In this document: in pieces, positions 27,645 through 35,110 of the stretch
Numbering within the stretch: position 1 is the first letter of the stretch
How the letters are laid out: every line of letters begins with the position of its first letter
The notes under the pieces: model-generated
What the model saw: the letters and a program-made list of their open reading frames with translations, nothing else
Databases searched by the model: none
What the model was told of the DNA's origin: nothing
Program-made: the position numbers and the translations under genes
Assembly (NCBI RefSeq): GCF_000466485.1
Contig: NZ_KE993024.1
Span: forward strand, 1 to 53,548
Origin: [Clostridium] symbiosum ATCC 14940
GTDB lineage: Bacteria; Bacillota; Clostridia; Lachnospirales; Lachnospiraceae
Direction of reading: 5' to 3'
DNA: 53,548 bases

Positions 27645-29009
27645 TCAGCAGGTTGCTCCCCCTTTGAGATGAACCTGCGCATTAATAATCTCATCTTTTC
27701 GTTCCAGCAGCTCATTTCCTAAAAGCTGGGCTTCCACATTTTCAAATCCCAGTCTCTCAATCGTATCGGAAAAGCGCTCTCCGGTGATTCCCTGCTCACG
27801 GAACAAAAGAATCGCTTTTTCCAGAACCTCAAGCACCTCTTCTTCCGATTTGAAAATCTTCCCAAGCTCCCTGCCTTCGGCCGTTCTCTTGCCCCATCTG
27901 CCGCCGATTACGGCCTTAAATCCCTTTGTCTCTTCCGTCACCGCGTCAAATGGACATTTGCTTGTACAGCGTCCGCAGTTATTGCATTCCTCTTCAGGTA
28001 TGCGGACCGTGCCGTCCTCCACGGCCGCCGCGCTGACGGGACAGGCGTCCACTACCACACAGCTTTTGCAGCCCTTGCAATTATCCGCATCGTTTGCCGG
28101 TATGCTCTGTCCGATGATACCGAAATCATTCAGGTCCGGCTTTACACAGTTATTCGGACAGCCGCCAACCGCTATTTTGAATTTGTGGGGCAGCTTCACC
28201 TCATGGTAGCCTTTATAGAATCTGGTATGTATCCGGTCTGCCAGTGCAAATGTGTCACACAGTCCATACTGGCATGTGGTTCCTTTGCAGGAAACGACCG
28301 GCCGGACTTTAGATCCGGTTCCGCCTGTCTCCAGGCCAGCCTCAGCGACACATTCCCTGAACGGTTCAATATTCTCATATGGAATACCCGTTACCTCTAT
28401 TGTAAGACGGGTTGTCAGTGCAACATGGCCGTCCCCGTATTTCTCCGCTGCTTCCGCTATTTTGGCACTCTCTGCCGCCGTTATCTTTCCGTTTCTGGTG
28501 ATAATCCTGCCGTTAAAGCAGTCGGTACCTTTATTATGCAGGAAACCAAGCGCCTTGACTCTGGTAATGTCCTCCGGGCTGACTGTAACCTCCTTGCACT
28601 CTGCCTCGATAAGCCCCTCTGCCGCCAGAAAATTCTCCAGCAGCCTGTAGGAGATTTCAACCGTCTTGTAGCACCGGCTGTCCTCCTGCGTATATTTTTC
28701 TTTCAGTACGGAACATTTTGTGCTTCCCAGCTCTCTCTCGAACATCTGGCAGAAGTTTGCACACTTTTCTTTGAACCCTTCCGTTGCATGCGCCCGTTCC
28801 TCCACCAGAAACATGCTGATAACCGCCATGGCGCTGCTCAAGGCTCCGCAGGTCCCGCCACAGCCCATACCTCCGCCGAATCCGCTGACCAGACGGAATG
28901 AGTCCTCATTCAGTCCGAGATGATATTCCTCATTTGCTGCGCGGAGTATGGTTTCCGCACAGTTATAGTCCTTTTCCAGATAATAACGGCGTAATTTATG
29001 GTTGTTCAT
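27645..29009 (-). CDS. CGCAxxGCC protein fused to a sulfite/nitrite reductase-like iron-sulfur domain
   Basis: About 454 residues. I start it at the ATG at 29009, because the GTG at 29024 is itself part of the ribosome site GTGAGGA. Residues 1-135 are a C_GCAxxG_C_C domain (CAETIL, MGCGGTCGALSSA, CANFCQMF). Residues about 150-330 are a nitrite/sulfite reductase ferredoxin-like half with a CKGTTCQYGLC...GGCPNNCVKP cluster/siroheme-type cysteine set. Next come two ferredoxin motifs (CKGCKSCVVVDACP, CNNCGRCTSKCP). It probably supplies sulfide for CysK or handles a related oxyanion. The fused order is the odd point. Confidence 0.85.
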   Translation of the reverse strand: MNNHKLRRYYLEKDYNCAETILRAANEEYHLGLNEDSFRLVSGFGGGMGCGGTCGALSSAMAVISMFLVEERAHATEGFKEKCANFCQMFERELGSTKCSVLKEKYTQEDSRCYKTVEISYRLLENFLAAEGLIEAECKEVTVSPEDITRVKALGFLHNKGTDCFNGRIITRNGKITAAESAKIAEAAEKYGDGHVALTTRLTIEVTGIPYENIEPFRECVAEAGLETGGTGSKVRPVVSCKGTTCQYGLCDTFALADRIHTRFYKGYHEVKLPHKFKIAVGGCPNNCVKPDLNDFGIIGQSIPANDADNCKGCKSCVVVDACPVSAAAVEDGTVRIPEEECNNCGRCTSKCPFDAVTEETKGFKAVIGGRWGKRTAEGRELGKIFKSEEEVLEVLEKAILLFREQGITGERFSDTIERLGFENVEAQLLGNELLERKDEIINAQVHLKGGATC

Positions 29010-29040
29010 TTGTATTTTCCTCACTTCTATATTTATATAT

Positions 29041-29160
29041 CTATGCGTCAGGTGTGCGCCTGCAAAGCGACGGCGCAGCGGACCCTGCGGCTAGCTTTGC
29101 AGACGTGCGCCCGGCGTGGATAGCGGGCGCTGTATGCACAAGTACATAGAGGACAGACTG
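29041..29160. repeat. Structured GC-rich intergenic element before the cysteine genes
   Basis: The gap contains nested inverted repeats: TGCAAAGC (29061) with GCTTTGCA (29094), enclosing CGCAG/CTGCG (29074-29089), then GCGCCCG (29107) with CGGGCGC (29124). It has no T-run and no T-box signature. It may be a dispersed palindromic element or a structured leader. Confidence 0.5.
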
Positions 29161-29700
29161 CTAGCTCCGCAGTCCCTTTTTCTCCATGATTTCCCTGAGT
29201 TCATCCACGACTGCGCCCAGCTCCTTGCCCTCTTCATCTATGATAATATCGGCATACCGCTCAAAATATGAAACTCTTTCATTATAAAGTTCTTCCAGCG
29301 TCATCCCCTCTTTCAGAACCACGCCCCTGTCTACTACATCTCCCAGTCTGCTGCATAATTCTTCATAACTGATTTTAAGGTAAACCACCGGACCAAGAGA
29401 TTTCAGGTTTTCCATGGCTTCTTTACCATATATCACGCTGCCCCCGGGAGCGATTACGGCCCGGTTTGCCCTGAGTCCTGCATTGACCCGGTTTTCCACC
29501 TCCATAAAGCCGTCAAGTCCCTGCTCTTTGATAATTTCTTTTAGCAGCTTTCCTTCCTCCTCCTGGATCACAATATCCACGTCAATGAAGGAATAGCCAA
29601 GACGCTTTGCAAGCAGAACGCCTACCGTACTCTTTCCTGCGGCGGGCATGCCAATCAGTGTTATGTTATTCTTCCGGCTGTCCTTTGTATTATCTTTCAT
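29161..29700 (-). CDS. Shikimate kinase-like protein
   Basis: A 179-residue P-loop kinase of the shikimate kinase fold. Walker A is GMPAAGKST (17-25), the shikimate-binding Asp pair is FIDVD (39-42), the glycine motif is APGGS, and the late RVSYFERYAD carries the conserved Arg. The Arg that binds the shikimate carboxylate (FRxxE in AroK) is Met66 here (FMEVE), and the lid lacks the usual RP. So it may not phosphorylate shikimate. It overlaps the flavin reductase gene by 11 bases, with GGGAGGAAAAT for its ATG, so the two are coupled. Confidence 0.8.
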   Translation of the reverse strand: MKDNTKDSRKNNITLIGMPAAGKSTVGVLLAKRLGYSFIDVDIVIQEEEGKLLKEIIKEQGLDGFMEVENRVNAGLRANRAVIAPGGSVIYGKEAMENLKSLGPVVYLKISYEELCSRLGDVVDRGVVLKEGMTLEELYNERVSYFERYADIIIDEEGKELGAVVDELREIMEKKGLRS

Positions 29701-30340
29701 ATTTTCCTCCCGGCCTCTTTTTATTTCCCCTTGCAGGAACAGTTTTCTTTCTCACACTGTAACCGAAGGTTCCCAGCAGACTGGAAAGACCATAATATTC
29801 TCCATGGGAATAGACAATCGGAGCCGCTTTTTGAAGTTCAAATCTGCCCTGTTCATTTAAATATGCCTCGTCAACATCCACTGCCACAACTCTGGCAAGA
29901 AACATGTGATGGGAACCCAGCTCCCTGATCTCCGATACGCGGCACTCGATATTGACGGGACTTTCTTTAATCAGCGGGACTTTCACCTCCTGCGCCGGGA
30001 TGGGGGTCAGTCCGGTCTCCTTCCATTTATCCGTGTCTCTGCCTGACTTTACTCCGCAGTAATCGGTAGCCCGGACCAGTTTTTCCGTCGTCAGGTTTAT
30101 GACAAATTCGCCTGTTTCTTTCAGCATCCCATAGGAATACCGCTCCGGCCGTACGGATATATATGCCATGGGAGGGTTCGTGCAGACGGTTCCTGTCCAG
30201 GCAATTGTAATAATGTTGCTCTTTCCTTCCCGATCCGCCGCGGTCACCATAACAGCCGGAACCGGATATACCATATTTCCCGGTTTCCAGAGCATGCGGC
30301 CATTACCGGTGCTGTTTTTATTGTCTTTTTTCTCTCTCAT
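29690..30340 (-). CDS. Flavin reductase-family protein
   Basis: About 216 residues of the flavin-reductase-like FMN-binding split-barrel family. Key parts are YPVPAVMVTAADREGKSNIITIAWTG, the flavin-contact region PPMAYISVRPERYSYG and NLTTEKLVRATDYCGVKSG. I start at the ATG at 30340 with AAGAGGATAACTGA upstream. Such proteins reduce free flavin or hold FMN in anaerobic electron transfer. The gene is coupled to the kinase-like gene. It might deliver electrons for the downstream iron-sulfur reductase, but that is inference. The C-terminus is very basic. Confidence 0.88.
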   Translation of the reverse strand: MREKKDNKNSTGNGRMLWKPGNMVYPVPAVMVTAADREGKSNIITIAWTGTVCTNPPMAYISVRPERYSYGMLKETGEFVINLTTEKLVRATDYCGVKSGRDTDKWKETGLTPIPAQEVKVPLIKESPVNIECRVSEIRELGSHHMFLARVVAVDVDEAYLNEQGRFELQKAAPIVYSHGEYYGLSSLLGTFGYSVRKKTVPARGNKKRPGGKYER

Positions 30341-30385
30341 TTCAGTTATCCTCTTTACTCTAAACCTACTATGTATCATAGCAAA

Positions 30386-30412
30386 AAATGAGGGTAATGT
30401 ATACCCTCATTT
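30386..30412 (-). terminator. Terminator of the 4-hydroxybutyrate dehydrogenase operon
   Basis: AAATGAGGGTA-N5-TACCCTCATTT is a perfect 11-bp dyad, followed by T6 on the minus strand. It lies between the dehydrogenase gene and the flavin reductase gene. Confidence 0.85.
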
Positions 30413-30428
30413 CAGCCTGAGAGAATCA

Positions 30429-30477
30429 GTATTACTCTATACAGCTTGCCGCCTTTTGGCATGGTGTGAACAGTAAG
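30429..30477 (+). repeat. Truncated copy of the 163-bp MITE-like repeat
   Basis: The stretch GCCGCCTTTTGGCATG, followed by GTGTGAACAGTAA, matches the right end of the element at 48544-48706, with a degenerate match further left. The left two-thirds is missing. It lies directly behind the dehydrogenase stop. Confidence 0.7.
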
Positions 30478-30480
30478 GAA

Positions 30481-31596
30481 TCAGTAAAGCTCTGTATAAA
30501 TTTTCAGCACCCGGGCTTCATCCAGAAAAACAAAATTGTTGCCCATAAGACGGCCCTGTGTTTCCATGACGTTCCTTGTGAAGTCTTTAAGTTCTGACTT
30601 CGTCACGCCGTATTTATGCAGCGGCTTTTTAGGAAGAATCTGGTCCAAAAGTTGTTCCAGGCAGTCGTATACATCCCTTACGGGGCAGTCGAGGAGGCCT
30701 GCCAAATATGTATTTAACACTGCAATTTCCCCATCTTGACGGATTTCCATATAATTTTTCAAAACACCGGTGAACATAGCATAGTTGCTCTCTCCATGAG
30801 GCACATGATATTTTCCGCCCAAAGGGTAACTCATGGCATGAACCGCTGCACAGCCTGCGGTTCCGAAGGAAAGACCCGCATAGTTGGAAGCAGTGAGAAA
30901 GTTGTTCAGCAGCGGAATCCGGGCATCCCTGCCCTCCCTGGCGATGGTCTGATAACCGCGGATTATCATCTCAACAGCCTTATATCCGAAAAGTTTCGTG
31001 TACGTTGTTGCTTTGGGGGAGAGAATAGACTCCACCGCATGAACCAGTGCATCGATGGAGCTTGCTGCAAACACGCCAAAGGGAAGCCCCTCTAAAAGCT
31101 GCGGGAGCAGCACAGCCGCATCTGCATACATCGCCGGTCCAACCAGACCCATTTTCGTATTAATACGGGTGCGGTTCAATATGGAGATATTCGTGACCTC
31201 ACTGCCGGTTCCACAGGTGGTGGGCACAATGATTAAGGTACGGCGCTTTGGCAGCGCCGGAGCCATATCGTAGAGGCAGTCGATGCTCTCGTCTCCGGCC
31301 ACTGCCAGAACCTTGGCAATATCAATGACTGTTCCTCCGCCGATGGCAATAACCCGTTTACATCCTGTTTTTTTCATATCCTGCATGATGGCTTCCGTCA
31401 TGGTGTCGGTGGGCTCGCCGATCCCGTATTTTTCCTGATATAGTACACGGCAGCCTAAATTCATGGAGCCGAAATAGGGCTGGTAAATGTATTCGTTGGT
31501 CAGGATAAGGTCTGTTTCACAAAGGCGGAATTCATCTGCAAATTCCTGGCAGCTGTTAAAGCTGTGCAATTCCTGTTTCCAAATTATCTCTATCAT
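30481..31596 (-). CDS. 4hbD: 4-Hydroxybutyrate dehydrogenase (iron-containing ADH family)
   Basis: A 371-residue family-III alcohol dehydrogenase. The NAD site IAIGGGTVIDIAK and the metal ligands in SSIDALVHAVES, CAAVHAMSYPLGG and YHVPHGESNY are intact. The N-terminal ILTNEYIYQPY, QEKYGIGEPTD and the rest closely follow the clostridial 4-hydroxybutyrate dehydrogenase I recall from C. kluyveri, which reduces succinate semialdehyde. Its ATG overlaps the stop of the upstream carrier gene by four bases (ATGA), so it is last in a coupled operon. Another short-chain semialdehyde substrate is possible. Confidence 0.8.
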   Translation of the reverse strand: MIEIIWKQELHSFNSCQEFADEFRLCETDLILTNEYIYQPYFGSMNLGCRVLYQEKYGIGEPTDTMTEAIMQDMKKTGCKRVIAIGGGTVIDIAKVLAVAGDESIDCLYDMAPALPKRRTLIIVPTTCGTGSEVTNISILNRTRINTKMGLVGPAMYADAAVLLPQLLEGLPFGVFAASSIDALVHAVESILSPKATTYTKLFGYKAVEMIIRGYQTIAREGRDARIPLLNNFLTASNYAGLSFGTAGCAAVHAMSYPLGGKYHVPHGESNYAMFTGVLKNYMEIRQDGEIAVLNTYLAGLLDCPVRDVYDCLEQLLDQILPKKPLHKYGVTKSELKDFTRNVMETQGRLMGNNFVFLDEARVLKIYTELY

Positions 31597-32786
31597 AATG
31601 TACCATTTCCTCCCGTCATCTGTTTATCCGCCTTATCCTGCTTAATCATACGTGGGATAGCTATAAATATTGGAATAATAACGGCAATAAGAGCAATATT
31701 TCCAAGGAGCGTATAGCCCTTTTTCACAATTACCATAAGTCCCACCTGGGAAAGAATACCGCATGTCAGCAAGAAACCCAGGGACAGGATAAAGAACTTT
31801 GCTCTGTGGGAGAGCTTCTCCGTCTTCCATACACCGGCCCATCTGTTGGAAATGTTGAAAGTAAAGCTGGGGGCTGTGGACGCTACCGCAAAAATTACTA
31901 CAACCCAGTAAACAGCAGTAAGTACACCCGGAAAATAATTCTGGCAAATCATTAAAATTGGGGTACCCTGCATGACATCCGGCATGAAAGGCAGTACAAT
32001 GGCCCCAGTAATTGCAAACAGCGCCGTAACGAGAACGCCGATCATGATGCCGGAGCCGATGGCGTCCCGGTTATCACGGATTTGATCTGAATAATTGCTC
32101 AGTGTGGAACCCCAGGCTGAAGTATTAAAACAGTAGGAAAGGAACATCAGAAAATGAGCTTTTACTGTTGTGCCTCCCCAGTCCAACCCTTCCTGGAAGT
32201 TTCCAATCCTGCTCACCAGCACATCGCCGCGGATTGCGATAACGGAAATCAAAATAACTCCAAGGCACAGAATAAGGGAAACCGTCATGATTGTATTAAA
32301 TTTCCGGAGAAAGCCTGCTCCATAAATAGTCAGAACGGCAAAGAGCAGGATACCCATGGCACTGCCCACCAATACAGGAATGCCCAGGAGAGCATGCATA
32401 AGCTCGGTGAACAGAGCAACTGTGGCAGCTACATTGACCAGACCTTTCAGCATGGTGAAGATATCAAAAAATACTGTTACGCCGCCTCTAAGCAGCGGGT
32501 TGGCATCTGGTTTATGTAAGCCGTAAAGCGCCAGGTAGTATTGATTATAATTTTTAACCTTGTAAATGCGGATAAATACCAGGCTGATAGCACAGAAAAA
32601 AGTCATAAAGGCAAAAAAGATTGAAAGCCATACCAGGGACCAGCCGCCGCCAAGAGTTACAATATAGGCGGACGCATAAACGCCGGAGGCCATGTTAGCG
32701 CCGCAATAGGTGCCGAACATCAATGCTCCTATGCCGAACCAAATGGAAAAAGTTTTGGCAAATCCGCTCTTTTTTAAATATTCCAT
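31593..32786 (-). CDS. YkvI-type membrane carrier (APC superfamily-like)
   Basis: A 397-residue protein with about eleven helices. The N-terminal FSIWFGIGALMFGTYCGANMASG carries the broken, glycine-rich first helix seen in LeuT/APC-type carriers, and it resembles the Bacillus YkvI family of unknown substrate. I use the ATG at 32786 with AAAGGAG eight bases upstream. Its place between the methyltransferase-like gene and the dehydrogenase gene suggests it imports their common substrate. No homologue with known cargo is evident to me. Confidence 0.75.
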   Translation of the reverse strand: MEYLKKSGFAKTFSIWFGIGALMFGTYCGANMASGVYASAYIVTLGGGWSLVWLSIFFAFMTFFCAISLVFIRIYKVKNYNQYYLALYGLHKPDANPLLRGGVTVFFDIFTMLKGLVNVAATVALFTELMHALLGIPVLVGSAMGILLFAVLTIYGAGFLRKFNTIMTVSLILCLGVILISVIAIRGDVLVSRIGNFQEGLDWGGTTVKAHFLMFLSYCFNTSAWGSTLSNYSDQIRDNRDAIGSGIMIGVLVTALFAITGAIVLPFMPDVMQGTPILMICQNYFPGVLTAVYWVVVIFAVASTAPSFTFNISNRWAGVWKTEKLSHRAKFFILSLGFLLTCGILSQVGLMVIVKKGYTLLGNIALIAVIIPIFIAIPRMIKQDKADKQMTGGNGTL

Positions 32787-32825
32787 AATTGAATCTCCTT
32801 TCATTTAGAATGGCTGCCTCATTTG

Positions 32826-33881
32826 TTAATTTAAAGATTCCGAATTATATTTTATTTTTCTTATGGGCTGGGCCGCATATCGAATGGCTGCCTGGCGTAC
32901 CCATTCAAGGCGTGAATCATCAATGTCTGCGGGAACCGTACAGTCGGCGCCCACCATAATCCCCACCTGGCCGGCCTCATCAAGAATCTGATACGTGTAT
33001 TTCTCAACCTCTTCCCGCGTTCCTTTGTAGAGAACCCCCTTCTGTTCAAAACCGCCGAAAACAGCCTTACCGCCAAAAAGCCTTTTGCCCTGGCTTAGAG
33101 AAACCTTTTCCGTATGGACATCCCAGTTATAGGCGGCGGCATTAAAGCCGGTAAACAGATTGAGATCGTTCCCCTGTCCGATAAAACCGCAGATATGGAG
33201 TATATTCACATCGCTGAGTTTATTGGCGTCATCCAGGACAGCTTTTTCAAAAGGTGAAATATAGGTACGGTAAATCTCTTCCGGAAAAAAGCCGGCCTGG
33301 TTGTTTACACTCAGATAAATGCCGTCTACTCCGCACTCCTTTATGAGAAGGCGGTTTAATTCCATAATACCCTCGCTCACTGTCTTGCAGGCTTCCCCAA
33401 GCGCCTCCGGTTCCTCTTTGATAAAGCGCTTAATTACAGTCTCCGGACCTCCGAGTCCGGGCCTGCGTCCTTCCGGCAGCGCACTGCGCAGAACCAAAGT
33501 AGGAGAAAAGCTGGTGGCATAAACCGGAGCGTCGCTGTCGGCGTAAATCTCACGTACCCGTTTTGTCAGCTCCAAAGTCCGCTTCACAAATCCAGAGTCC
33601 GAAGATAGCGGTTCAATTTTTCTTAAATCGGCTGCTGTCTTTACAAAGGATGCCTCCACCGGCATAAGCATCAGGGAATCGTTCATCACCTTTGCCACAT
33701 CGGGATCAAAGAGCTTGCGGGCAATTCGGTGGCCCTCGATGTTTTTTTCAAAAACCTCATCATCTTCGATACCCTTACCAAAATCCGTCCAGTCCTCCAG
33801 GAAATGATGGAAGAAAGCAACCGGAACGCGATCCACCGGCTTGTTCGCCAGAACGTTAAGAAATCTTTCATGTTTTGTCAT
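32826..33881 (-). CDS. UroD/MtaA-family methyltransferase-like protein
   Basis: A 351-residue TIM-barrel protein of the uroporphyrinogen decarboxylase/cobalamin-methyltransferase family. The zinc-type HxC of methyltransferases is present in ILHICGF, with a further Cys in VGADCTVP near the C-terminus. This places it with MtaA/MtbA-like corrinoid methyltransferases rather than heme UroD. No corrinoid protein gene is adjacent, so its partner would be encoded elsewhere. It is first in the operon with the carrier and dehydrogenase, and divergent from a LysR gene. Confidence 0.85.
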   Translation of the reverse strand: MTKHERFLNVLANKPVDRVPVAFFHHFLEDWTDFGKGIEDDEVFEKNIEGHRIARKLFDPDVAKVMNDSLMLMPVEASFVKTAADLRKIEPLSSDSGFVKRTLELTKRVREIYADSDAPVYATSFSPTLVLRSALPEGRRPGLGGPETVIKRFIKEEPEALGEACKTVSEGIMELNRLLIKECGVDGIYLSVNNQAGFFPEEIYRTYISPFEKAVLDDANKLSDVNILHICGFIGQGNDLNLFTGFNAAAYNWDVHTEKVSLSQGKRLFGGKAVFGGFEQKGVLYKGTREEVEKYTYQILDEAGQVGIMVGADCTVPADIDDSRLEWVRQAAIRYAAQPIRKIKYNSESLN

Positions 33882-33909
33882 AGCAGAATCTCCTTTGTTT
33901 GATTTTTTA

Positions 33910-33939
33910 TTGACATTTTCGATATAAAAAGCTTATCAT
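33910..33939 (+). promoter_or_regulatory. Promoter for the LysR gene, shared divergent region
   Basis: TTGACA, an 18-base spacer and TATCAT. It overlaps an imperfect palindrome CTTATCATATAAG (33932-33944), a candidate LysR site that would also control the divergent methyltransferase operon. Confidence 0.5.
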
Positions 33940-34018
33940 ATAAGTGTTCATTTGGATAATATATATAAAAACCGGCCATATGAAAAAAAGCTATATCAGG
34001 ATAGAAGGGAGAATCATC

Positions 34019-34954
34019 TTGAAAATTAAGGTTCTGGAATATTTCATTACGCTGGCGGAATCACAGTCTATCAATGAGGCGGCCGGGAAGCTGTATATTG
34101 CCCAGCCCAGCCTCACAAAAGCTCTGCAGCTGTTTGAGGCGGAGATCGGCACTCAGCTGTTTCAAAGAAAAAAAACGGGAATACAGCTTACTGAAGCCGG
34201 AAAGAGAATTCTTCCGGAGGCAAAGCAGATGGTAGAATATTATAACGGTTGGCTTAGCCTTTCTGAAAAACTTCCCCTGCGCGCTGTAGATATTTATATT
34301 CAGGCCTCTTTTCCCAATTTCCTCCTTCCAAAGGTAGTTCTGCAGTTTAAAAAACTGCACCCCAGCCTGCAGATTAATTGTGAGGTCAGCCGGACGCCTG
34401 AGCAGTACATCTCCCAGGACACAGAACGGCCTGTTCTGTCTCTTTTTGTATGCGGACAGAAAGGATTGATGGAGAAATGCGTAAAGGCCCAAGGAACGCC
34501 TCCCATCGTTCTGTTTCAGGGAGAATACTGCTGTCTTGTAAATAAACACAGCAGCCTAGCAGAAAAAGAAACCGTAGTTCCCCAGGATTTAAAGGAACAT
34601 TATCTCGCCTTAAAGTCGCGGCTGGAAGCCCCCTCAACAGCTATGCAGCCCGTTCTGGATGAAATTGTTCCGGTTATCTCCCCTTCCCAGGTGATTCAGA
34701 CGGAATCTGTGGACAGTGTGATTAATCTGGTCCGGACACAGTCTGACGTATACGCCCTTTCCTATTATCCGATTCTGAAGAGGTACCCGGGAGTATCGGA
34801 GGGAGAAATTGTCTCTCTCCCATTTAAGGGCGATTATACAAAGGGAGATTTTTGTCTGTTTTATTCCAGGAAGGCATACCGTCAATATCCGGTCCTGCAG
34901 GAGCTTGTTACGGCTATCCAGGATGCCGCCGCCCAGTTTCTGGCCGAGAATTAA
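34019..34954 (+). CDS. LysR-family regulator of the methyltransferase operon
   Basis: A 311-residue LysR regulator. I take the TTG at 34019 as the start, seven bases after GGGAG; it gives the usual N-terminus KIKVLEYFITLAES directly before the helix-turn-helix (SINEAAGKLYIAQPSLTKAL). Longer frames from an upstream ATG carry about 25 residues without similarity to the family. The effector domain follows from about 90. It is divergent from the UroD/carrier/dehydrogenase operon and probably controls it. Confidence 0.88.
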   Translation: MKIKVLEYFITLAESQSINEAAGKLYIAQPSLTKALQLFEAEIGTQLFQRKKTGIQLTEAGKRILPEAKQMVEYYNGWLSLSEKLPLRAVDIYIQASFPNFLLPKVVLQFKKLHPSLQINCEVSRTPEQYISQDTERPVLSLFVCGQKGLMEKCVKAQGTPPIVLFQGEYCCLVNKHSSLAEKETVVPQDLKEHYLALKSRLEAPSTAMQPVLDEIVPVISPSQVIQTESVDSVINLVRTQSDVYALSYYPILKRYPGVSEGEIVSLPFKGDYTKGDFCLFYSRKAYRQYPVLQELVTAIQDAAAQFLAEN

Positions 34955-35022
34955 TGAATCATAAATGCTGCGGACTGCCAAATACAGTTCCGCTTGATAT
35001 ATCCAAAGCTGCATTATAATAC

Positions 35023-35064
35023 AACGGAAGGGCAAAGCCATAAACCTGGCATTACCCTTCCGTT
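35023..35064. terminator. Bidirectional terminator, LysR / pyrophosphatase
   Basis: AACGGAAGGG and CCCTTCCGTT flank an inner GGCAAAGCC-type stem. The inner sequence GGGCAAAGCCAT is shared with the terminator at 40-82. Confidence 0.8.
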
Positions 35065-35110
35065 ACTAATAATATATCTTTTTAATTTTTAGCAGAATCT
35101 GAAAATTATC

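Noticed and set aside
28185-28901. A 238-codon plus-strand frame
   Set aside because: Antisense shadow of the CGCAxxGCC-reductase gene, whose domains are clear.
29041-29160. T-box or SAM riboswitch before the cysteine operon
   Set aside because: No GGGTGGNACCGCG motif, no terminator and no SAM-box consensus on either strand.
32826-33881. Heme-pathway uroporphyrinogen decarboxylase (hemE)
   Set aside because: The HxC and late Cys fit the zinc site of methyltransferases, and no heme gene is nearby.
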